Source: Desulfobacterales bacterium
GTDB taxonomy: Bacteria; Desulfobacterota; DSM-4660; Desulfatiglandales; Desulfatiglandaceae
DNA length: 7,898 bases
Direction of reading: 5' to 3'
Assembly (NCBI GenBank): GCA_021107495.1
Contig: JAIOSR010000438.1
Span: forward strand, 1-7,898
A program made the position numbers and the translations under genes. The notes under the pieces were generated by a model, which saw only the letters and a list, made by a program, of their open reading frames with translations, ran no database searches and was not told the origin of the DNA. Positions 1 through 4,998 of the stretch are shown piece after piece (position 1 is the stretch's first letter; each line of letters starts with the position of its first letter).

Positions 1-1
1 A

Positions 2-56
2 CATTCCGGGCTGCGCCTCGCGGGTTACGGAGCCTTTGAACTCACAACCCGGAATG
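2..56. repeat. Perfect 9-bp inverted repeat downstream of the binding-protein gene
   Basis: CATTCCGGG at 2-10 is the exact reverse complement of CCCGGAATG at 48-56. Inside it, CGGGTT (21-26) can pair instead with AACCCG (46-51), so two folds compete for the right arm. The repeat begins 14 bp past the stop codon of the minus-strand binding-protein gene, where a terminator or 3'-end repeat would be expected. The 37-nt loop is long for an intrinsic terminator. Any T-run on the minus strand would lie beyond position 1 and cannot be seen. It may be a terminator-like structure or an intergenic palindromic repeat. Confidence 0.5.
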
Positions 57-70
57 CCGAAAATTACATG

Positions 71-1342
71 CTATTTCTTCATCCAGGGCGGCAGCTTAAT
101 TTCGCCCGTGGCAATACTCTTGGGAAATACAACGATCCTTTTGCCAGCCTGCCATTGAAGGACAGTGCCGACGGCCCCTTCCTTCGGGTCCAGACTCGGA
201 ATGACCTGGTGGCTCTTCGGATCAAATCTGAGTCTTCCATATACGCCCATGACATCCGTCTTTTCCAGCTCGGAAACCACCTTGTCGGAATCCAACGAGC
301 CTGCACGCTCAATGGCATCCCTCAACACATATACCGCCATATAGCTGCTGGAACTGCCAAGCCCTTCAGGCTCAACGTTCCATTTCTTGGCATATGCATT
401 GTAAAATTTCATGGTCCACGGTGTGGCTTCGGATGGGGCATTGCCTGCATTGACCACGTTGCAAAGGGTGTATTCTCCCTTTCCTTCCGTGGCCTTCCAG
501 AAGCCCGGTTGTTCGGCCGCAGCAAGTGTGGAACCAAAGGGAAGAGCGGGGATCTTCATGTCATACCACTGTTTCAGAAGAATTGAGCTCTCAGGCATAT
601 CCATCCAGATATTGATAATTTCCGTTTTGGTCTTTCTTGCTTTGAGCAATCCCATGGAAAAATCACTGGCACCGGTGGGGTAAATCTCCACCCCGGTCAC
701 ATTCCAGCCCTTTTTAAGGGCCACCTTTTTCATAACCTTGGCCGCACCCCGCGCATGTGAGACATCCTGGGCGATTATGAACAGGTTGTTAAACCCGTAT
801 TTATTTTTCAAATCGGTGAAGTTGGCAAACATCTCACCAACAAGCTGTCTTGCTTCACCGTGAATACGAAAACAATATTTGAACTTGTCATATTGTTTTG
901 CCACCATTGCGTGGTATTTCGGGGTCAATACGCCCGTAGTGACGATTGAGACCTTTTTGTACTTGGATAAAAGGGACATGGCCGCCAGAGCCGCCTCGGA
1001 ACGAACCGGCCCACCCAAGATAAAATCGGCCTTTTTATCCAAAATCAGCTTTTCCACCGCAAGGAGGGCCTCACTGACCGGTACCCCCGGTTCAAGGTCA
1101 CGGGTATCAATCACCTCTACCTTGAACGGCCGTTTCTTGCCCCCGACAGTGACACCACCCTTGGCGTTGATCTCTTCCACTGCAAGTTTGATTCCCCTCT
1201 CAGCATCCCAGCCGTAGAGGAATGCGGTTGACAGAGGACAACCAATAACGATCGGTTCTTCAGCCATCGCCCTGTTTCCGGGAAAAACGAACAGGACCGC
1301 TACCAAAAGAACCACCAAAACGGTCAAATGTCTGGCCTTCAT
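71..1342 (-). CDS. Periplasmic ABC-transporter substrate-binding protein, branched-chain amino acid (LivK) type
   Basis: This is a 423-residue exported binding protein of the type I periplasmic-binding fold (Peripla_BP_6/LivK family). Members capture amino acids, amides, urea or aromatic acids in the periplasm and deliver them to a LivHM-LivGF type ABC permease. Residues 1-27 form a signal peptide: basic start MKARH, a hydrophobic run at about 7-20, and an AMA/EE signal-peptidase I site, with no lipobox. The mature part opens with PIVIGCPLS, followed by the family's helix containing GIKLAVEEINAKGG (50-63). ILGGPVRSEAALA (108-120) matches the ligand-site region where this family reads IIGP.sS. 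Full length is normal for the family. The ATG is preceded by a strong ribosome site. No permease or ATPase gene is visible in the window, although only 70 bp downstream can be read, so the partners may lie just beyond the left edge or elsewhere. The ligand cannot be assigned from sequence alone. Confidence 0.93.
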   Translation of the reverse strand: MKARHLTVLVVLLVAVLFVFPGNRAMAEEPIVIGCPLSTAFLYGWDAERGIKLAVEEINAKGGVTVGGKKRPFKVEVIDTRDLEPGVPVSEALLAVEKLILDKKADFILGGPVRSEAALAAMSLLSKYKKVSIVTTGVLTPKYHAMVAKQYDKFKYCFRIHGEARQLVGEMFANFTDLKNKYGFNNLFIIAQDVSHARGAAKVMKKVALKKGWNVTGVEIYPTGASDFSMGLLKARKTKTEIINIWMDMPESSILLKQWYDMKIPALPFGSTLAAAEQPGFWKATEGKGEYTLCNVVNAGNAPSEATPWTMKFYNAYAKKWNVEPEGLGSSSSYMAVYVLRDAIERAGSLDSDKVVSELEKTDVMGVYGRLRFDPKSHQVIPSLDPKEGAVGTVLQWQAGKRIVVFPKSIATGEIKLPPWMKK

Positions 1343-1349
1343 TTCTGTC

Positions 1350-1357
1350 CCTCCTTT
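1350..1357 (-). promoter_or_regulatory. Strong Shine-Dalgarno of the binding-protein gene
   Basis: On the minus strand AAAGGAGG stands 7 nt before the ATG at 1342. It is the best ribosome-binding site in the window, fixes the start codon and suggests high translation, as expected for an abundant binding protein. Confidence 0.85.
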
Positions 1358-1406
1358 AGTCTTAGAGTTAAGGTTTTAAATCCAAAAGATCCCGCTGAAC
1401 TGGTCC

Positions 1407-1416
1407 TGTCCGGACA
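1407..1416. promoter_or_regulatory. 10-bp perfect palindrome TGTCCGGACA, possible operator
   Basis: The sequence is fully self-complementary. It lies 65 bp upstream of the binding-protein ATG, a position suited to a dimeric transcription factor controlling that gene. I see no second copy in the window and do not recognise a specific regulator. A 10-bp palindrome can arise by chance, so the operator role is inference. Confidence 0.3.
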
Positions 1417-1600
1417 CAGCACCCCGAATCTTTCACGAAACCTGAGAAAGGAAATCGGCTAATTCCATTGTGCATTCCAAGCACCCTCTCGCGGAACTTT
1501 CTGACCATCAAATAGCAGACCGAGTTAGAATTGAGTAATATATTTTGATGGACCCGTAAAAAGGCCATCAATCCCGAATAGCGAGAGGTTGAGAGTGGAA

Positions 1601-1623
1601 CCATTTGAATTAACTTCAAATGG
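1601..1623. repeat. Hairpin, 9-bp perfect inverted repeat with 5-nt loop
   Basis: CCATTTGAA (1601-1609) and TTCAAATGG (1615-1623) are exact reverse complements around TTAAC. The right arm shares its last two bases (GG, 1622-1623) with the left arm of the next hairpin, so the two cannot both be fully paired. No T-run follows on either strand. Confidence 0.7.
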
Positions 1624-1649
1624 CGTGGGAGGGGTAACCCTCCCACGCC
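1622..1649. repeat. GC-rich 12-bp perfect hairpin with GTAA loop
   Basis: GGCGTGGGAGGG (1622-1633) and CCCTCCCACGCC (1638-1649) pair perfectly around GTAA. Transcribed on the plus strand, the loop is GUAA, a GNRA tetraloop, which is typical of stable RNA hairpins; on the minus strand it would be UUAC. The stem is strong enough to stall polymerase, but no T-run follows on either strand: A-rich sequence follows on the plus strand and ATTTGAAG on the minus strand. It is therefore not a canonical intrinsic terminator. It most likely forms the core of the surrounding palindromic element. Confidence 0.75.
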
Positions 1650-1774
1650 GCCTAAAAAGAGACTGAGCGACTTTTTACGCAGTTATCAGTTTTAAGAAAA
1701 GACAAGAACTTACAAAAAATTTGGGAAATCTTTGAACGTAATTCATTTTAGAATGCCGCCAATATATGCGGGAT

Positions 1775-1803
1775 ACGGTTTTTGTGTCAAGGAGAAACAC
1801 CGT
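1775..1803 (+). repeat. Weak imperfect hairpin holding a GGAG in its loop
   Basis: ACGGT (1775-1779) pairs with ACCGT (1799-1803), and after one mismatch TTT/AAA can extend the stem. The loop side contains AAGGAG, which would place a Shine-Dalgarno before the ATG at 1805 of a 19-codon frame (1805-1864). The stem is short and the frame tiny, so a leader-peptide or RNA-switch role is only a possibility. Confidence 0.2.
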
Positions 1804-1948
1804 AATGAGGGGGATAGAGAGGGGTTTTTATTATTCCTTTGGCCTAAACTTTATAGTGTTCTAAACCATATCTTGCCTTGACTTAGAGGACACGGTGATT
1901 AATTTAGGTATTGATAAACAGTGTCGTGTACCGAAGGCATCTTTTGCA

Positions 1949-1954
1949 TATAAT
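1949..1954 (+). promoter_or_regulatory. Possible -10 element upstream of dnaJ
   Basis: TATAAT matches the sigma-70 -10 consensus perfectly and has a TG two bases upstream of it, one base off the extended -10 position. No good -35 box sits 16-18 bp upstream. If it is used, the dnaJ transcript would have a leader of roughly 115 nt. A competing weak candidate is TTGACT at 2000-2005 with GGCAAT at 2023-2028 (17-bp spacer). Neither looks like a sigma-32 heat-shock promoter. Confidence 0.25.
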
Positions 1955-2078
1955 CAATCATCACAGGCCCTTGCACCTTGAGTTGCGTCCCGAGTGAGCT
2001 TGACTTCCAAAAACCGGCGGGAGGCAATAGCGGGCTTTTTGTAAATATCTCCGTTAATCACCAAAATATTGGATAATT

Positions 2079-3005
2079 ATGTCCGGTAAAGACTATTATA
2101 AAATTTTAGGGGTCTCAAAATCGGCCTCCAAAGATGAGATAAAAAAGGCATATCGCAAACTGGCCCTTAAATATCACCCGGACCACAACAAGGGAGACAA
2201 AGCGGCCGAGGCCAATTTCAAGGACTTGAGTGAGGCCTATGCCGTCCTGAGTGATCCGGAAAAGAAAAAACAATATGATATGTTCGGGGCTGAAGGCTTC
2301 CAGAACAGGTTCTCCCAGGAAGACATCTTTCGCAGCTTTGATTTCGGGAATATTTTCAGTGAGTTCGGGTTTGGGGGCGGGGGAAGATCCCAGAACATTT
2401 TCAGCCAGATGTTTGGCGGAACGGGGGGGCAGGGCCAGCGTCATTACCGCACCGGCGGTTTCCGAGGCCAAAACCAGGCAATGAAAGGCCAGGATCTGCT
2501 CTATGAACTCCCTTTGACCCTGGAAGAGTTGTTCGAGACTGCAAATAAAATCATCTCCTACCAGATGGATGGTCGCCAGGAAACTGTCTCGGTCAAAATC
2601 CCTGCGGGAATCCCGGCAGGCCGAAAATTGAGGCTTCGGGGAAAAGGACAGGCGGGACCCTACGGCGGCCCCGCTGGAGACCTGTATGTAAAGATCAGTG
2701 TTCTCAATCATCCGGTTTTTAGAAGGGAAAACGACGACCTTTATCTGAAACAAATAATCAGTTTCTCCGATGCCGTTTTAGGAACGGAAATCGAAGTGCC
2801 TACCATTGACAAAAAACTCCTGAAACTAAGGGTGCCACCCGGGACACAGAACAATGCCAAATTCAGACTCAAGAGCTATGGCCTGCCCCATATGAATGGC
2901 CAGGGTCGGGGAGATGCGTATGCGGAGATAAGCATAGAAATCCCCAAAAAACTCACCAAAAAACAAAAAAAGGTTCTGGAATCCCTGAAAGAGGAAGGGT
3001 TGTAA
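2079..3005 (+). CDS. Type II (class B) DnaJ/CbpA-like Hsp40 co-chaperone
   Basis: This 308-residue J-protein stimulates the ATPase of DnaK-type Hsp70 and hands it unfolded clients in the cytoplasm. The J domain occupies residues 5-68 (DYYKILGV at 5-12) with the invariant HPD at 33-35. A Gly/Phe-rich linker follows at about 69-130. Two beta-rich client-binding domains cover about 138-208 and 209-290, including VKIPAGIPAGRKLRLRGKG (172-190). KKLTKKQKKVLESL near the end is typical of the dimerisation tail. The four CxxCxGxG zinc motifs of classical DnaJ are absent, giving the CbpA/class B layout at its usual length of about 300. The ribosome site is weak (GGA 5 nt before the ATG). No dnaK or grpE lies in the window. 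The gene is probably cotranscribed with the PP-loop gene 22 bp downstream. A specialised J-protein rather than the main DnaJ is likely. Confidence 0.93.
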   Translation: MSGKDYYKILGVSKSASKDEIKKAYRKLALKYHPDHNKGDKAAEANFKDLSEAYAVLSDPEKKKQYDMFGAEGFQNRFSQEDIFRSFDFGNIFSEFGFGGGGRSQNIFSQMFGGTGGQGQRHYRTGGFRGQNQAMKGQDLLYELPLTLEELFETANKIISYQMDGRQETVSVKIPAGIPAGRKLRLRGKGQAGPYGGPAGDLYVKISVLNHPVFRRENDDLYLKQIISFSDAVLGTEIEVPTIDKKLLKLRVPPGTQNNAKFRLKSYGLPHMNGQGRGDAYAEISIEIPKKLTKKQKKVLESLKEEGL

Positions 3006-3017
3006 AAGGAGCAAAGC

Positions 3018-3021
3018 GGAG
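3018..3021 (+). promoter_or_regulatory. Shine-Dalgarno of the PP-loop gene
   Basis: GGAG stands 6 nt before the ATG at 3028, inside the 22-bp gap after the dnaJ-like stop codon. A second AAAAGGAG (3004-3011) overlaps that stop but is 16 nt away, too far to serve this start. The arrangement supports translation from a shared transcript. Confidence 0.6.
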
Positions 3022-3027
3022 ATACAA

Positions 3028-3999
3028 ATGAAAGCCCTATGTGTTTATTCAGGGGGGCTTGACAGCATTTTGGCTGCGGAATTGATAAGGGCACAGGGCA
3101 TTGACGTCCTGGCCCTTTTTTTTGAGACCCCCTTTTTTACATCCGAAAAGGCCGGAAAGTCGGCCCGGGAAATGGGCCTTTCTTTCAAGGTCGTGAACAT
3201 CACAAAACGTCATCTTGAAATTGTGAAACACCCCAAACACGGCTATGGCAACAATATGAACCCGTGCATTGACTGCCATGCCCTCATGTTTCGAATCGCG
3301 GGTGAGATGCTTGAACAGGAAGGGGCGGATTTTGTCTTTTCCGGGGAGGTTCTGGGCCAGAGACCCATGTCCCAAAACAAGAGGTCCCTCTCTCTGGTCG
3401 CACTGGAAAGCGGTCTTGAAGGCCTTCTTCTGAGACCCCTTTCGGCCAAAAACCTACCTCCCACCATACCCGAAAAAAAGAGATGGGTAATGAGGGACCT
3501 GCTCATGGATTTCCGGGGACGGTCAAGGAAACCGCAAATAGAACTGGCAAAGAACCTGGATATAAGCGAATATCCTTCGCCGGCCGGCGGCTGTCTCCTG
3601 ACCGAGAATGCCTTTTCTCTGCGATTAAAGGATCTGCTTTCCGCACGGCATGATCCTGACTTAGGGGAAATCGAGGTTTTGAAATTGGGAAGGCACTTCA
3701 GGCTTGATATACAAACAAAGGCGGTCGTGGGTCGAAATAAAGGGGAAAACGAAGCCCTCACCGCCTTGAAAAATAATAAGGACATTCTTTTAGTCTCGCT
3801 GTCGGTCCCGGGACCCACGGTCCTGGTCTCGGGCGATTATTCGAATGAAGCCTTAGAACTGGCAGCGGAAATTACAGTTGCATACAGTGATGCGAAAATT
3901 GGTGAAAACATTTCGGTCAGGGTCATAGGTGGATTGGATGGTGAGATATCGGTAACAGGGGTACGTGATAAGGCGGAATTCAGAAGTTATATGATCTAA
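3028..3999 (+). CDS. PP-loop ATPase, MnmA/ThiI-like tRNA-thiolation family protein
   Basis: This 323-residue protein has an N-terminal adenine-nucleotide alpha-hydrolase (PP-loop) domain: KALCVYSGGLDS (2-13) contains the ATP-pyrophosphatase SGGxDS signature. NPCIDCH (78-84) resembles the NPCxxCN-type motif carrying the catalytic cysteine of MnmA-like 2-thiouridylases. SPAGGCLLT (184-192) provides a third conserved cysteine, C189, at the position expected for the persulfide-forming partner. Family knowledge suggests ATP-dependent adenylation of a tRNA uridine followed by sulfur transfer. The C-terminal part from about 210 contains GRHFRLD and VVGRNKGENEAL and resembles the small RNA-binding (NFACT-R-like) domain found on stand-alone ThiI/MnmA-like proteins of anaerobes. 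It lacks the THUMP domain of classical ThiI and is shorter than MnmA (about 360). The target base, s4U8 or s2U34, cannot be told from sequence. Its stop is 9 bp from that of the convergent gene. Confidence 0.82.
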   Translation: MKALCVYSGGLDSILAAELIRAQGIDVLALFFETPFFTSEKAGKSAREMGLSFKVVNITKRHLEIVKHPKHGYGNNMNPCIDCHALMFRIAGEMLEQEGADFVFSGEVLGQRPMSQNKRSLSLVALESGLEGLLLRPLSAKNLPPTIPEKKRWVMRDLLMDFRGRSRKPQIELAKNLDISEYPSPAGGCLLTENAFSLRLKDLLSARHDPDLGEIEVLKLGRHFRLDIQTKAVVGRNKGENEALTALKNNKDILLVSLSVPGPTVLVSGDYSNEALELAAEITVAYSDAKIGENISVRVIGGLDGEISVTGVRDKAEFRSYMI

Positions 4000-4008
4000 T
4001 TGTGTGTT

Positions 4009-4881
4009 TTACCTTCTCAAAATTCTCGCAAAAAAGGATTTATGCTTCATCTCTTCCAATTGCTTTTGGTTTTCATATAGCTCATTTTCATGGATCTTTA
4101 TATCAAGTTTGGCCTTTTCCAGTTTTTCGGCAAGTTCAAAGGCCTTCACATTCAAATCCATAACTGCCGCCTTGCCCTGCCTGGTCAATTCCTTTTGCGG
4201 TATACGTTCTATTTCTTTTCGAATCTGCCAGAGTTCTTCTTTGATTTCAGGTAGGGGCGTCCGAAGGGACTCTATTCGGGCATTTCCCCGATCAATATTT
4301 TTCTGCACGCCTTTTTCCGTATCCATGGTGAAAAACAGATACAAAAAGCTTGCGATAACCGCCAGGATCAGGGCGGTCAGGAGTCTGAGCATGGCACGGT
4401 AGTGAAGGACGAACGGATCAGTGAAGAACTTCATCCGGCCAAAGGCACCCTTGACGGAATCAGATCTGGTATAGGACACCGACCCGCCTCCCGCTCTTAT
4501 TTGAAGTGCCTTGATTTCGCCTGCCAGGGATATGACCTTTTGGCACAGTTCTTTTCCCAATTCACCTTTGACGCATTTATCATTCGTGCTCTTTTCAGCC
4601 TCTTGCAGACGCCTGGAAATATCCTTAATCCCTTCCACCTGTTCATTCAAATTGATGTCATCAGCAGGCTTGCCCACGAATTGTTTCTCAAGGTCCTCAA
4701 TATGGGTTTTCAAGACCTCGATATTTTGCGCTATGCCGGCTCCCATCTTTTTGAGAAAAGGATCTTCACAAACATACTTGACCGCCATCCTCAGTATAAC
4801 GGCCTTATTCTTAATCTCGTTCAGGGCACGATCAGGGTCCTGGGGGCCACCGCTTTTCAAGTTAATCCTTTCTGTGGTCAT
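4009..4881 (-). CDS. Hypothetical single-pass membrane protein with coiled coils on both sides
   Basis: I do not recognise a family for this 290-residue protein. Residues 1-130 are charged and mostly helical, with heptad-like stretches (about 52-70 and 85-125) and no N-terminal signal peptide. A linker rich in Gly and Ser (130-138) follows. One transmembrane helix lies at about 165-185 (LRLLTALILAVIASFLYLFF). Residues 190-282 form a long Lys/Glu-rich coiled coil, ending in the basic tail KSFFARILRR. Positive charges occur on both sides of the helix, so topology is unclear. The helical charged pattern recalls scaffolding or septum/envelope proteins, but that is only an analogy. The ATG at 4881 has no good Shine-Dalgarno. 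The gene follows the peptidase gene on the same strand after 117 bp, and its stop codon faces that of the PP-loop gene with 9 bp between, leaving no room for a terminator outside coding sequence. Confidence 0.8.
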   Translation of the reverse strand: MTTERINLKSGGPQDPDRALNEIKNKAVILRMAVKYVCEDPFLKKMGAGIAQNIEVLKTHIEDLEKQFVGKPADDINLNEQVEGIKDISRRLQEAEKSTNDKCVKGELGKELCQKVISLAGEIKALQIRAGGGSVSYTRSDSVKGAFGRMKFFTDPFVLHYRAMLRLLTALILAVIASFLYLFFTMDTEKGVQKNIDRGNARIESLRTPLPEIKEELWQIRKEIERIPQKELTRQGKAAVMDLNVKAFELAEKLEKAKLDIKIHENELYENQKQLEEMKHKSFFARILRR

Positions 4882-4998
4882 TTTTTAACCCACGATAGAA
4901 TCGCTTCGAGGTTTTATACAAATCCGCTTACCCGCAAAAAAGGCAATTAAAGCAAACAGATACTATTTAAGCACATCCTAAAAATAAATACAAGACCC

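Larger units (their letters stand above)
1485..1687. repeat. Nested palindromic block, MITE/REP-like element
   Basis: Several inverted repeats are packed into about 200 bp. CCTCTCGC (1485-1492) pairs with GCGAGAGG (1581-1588). CCATCAAA (1505-1512) pairs with TTTGATGG (1544-1551). TTGATGG (1545-1551) can alternatively pair with CCATCAA (1565-1571). CGTAAAAAG (1555-1563) is inverted as CTTTTTACG (1671-1679). TAAAAAG (1653-1659) pairs with CTTTTTA (1671-1677). Aligned by eye, 1547-1573 and the reverse complement of 1661-1687 agree at 18 of 27 positions, like degenerate terminal inverted repeats. Two abutting hairpins fill the space between. There is no transposase ORF, so a non-autonomous element is the best reading; a structured RNA is the alternative. 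Confidence 0.5.
1343..2078. other. 736-bp divergent intergenic region with no supported gene
   Basis: The gap lies between two divergently read genes, so it must hold promoters for both. No convincing ORF is present: the open frames are short, lack ribosome sites or run through palindromes. Nothing resembles a tRNA. Three zones can be told apart. Zone 1343-1484 is the upstream region of the binding-protein gene and contains the TGTCCGGACA palindrome. Zone 1485-1687 is dense with inverted repeats and looks like a small repeat element. Zone 1688-2078 is AT-rich and carries a weak hairpin (1775-1803), a perfect TATAAT (1949-1954), a TTGACT (2000-2005) and a short GC-rich patch near 2014-2035 just before dnaJ. 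Confidence 0.8.

Noticed and set aside
1368..1646. 92-codon minus-strand open frame in the divergent gap
   Set aside because: It begins inside the perfect GC-rich hairpin, runs through several inverted repeats, has no ribosome site and its translation resembles no known protein.
1622..1649. Intrinsic terminator
   Set aside because: The stem is strong, but no T-run follows on either strand and the position between two divergent genes gives no transcript to end.
1485..1687. CRISPR array
   Set aside because: The repeats are inverted and unequal in length and spacing. There are no regularly spaced direct repeats and no cas genes in the window.
2115..2753. 212-codon minus-strand frame opposite dnaJ
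   Set aside because: It is the antisense shadow of a well-supported J-protein gene and shows no domain of its own.
3285..3300. TTCGAATC resembling a tRNA T-loop
   Set aside because: It lies inside the PP-loop coding frame, with no acceptor or anticodon stem around it.
3243..3818. 191-codon minus-strand frame opposite the PP-loop gene
   Set aside because: It overlaps a coding region with clear catalytic motifs, and its Ser/Arg/Pro-rich translation is typical of an antisense shadow.
4402..4950. 182-codon plus-strand frame opposite the coiled-coil gene
   Set aside because: No ribosome site or recognisable domain. The minus-strand frame has a coherent transmembrane helix and coiled coils, so it is the better gene.
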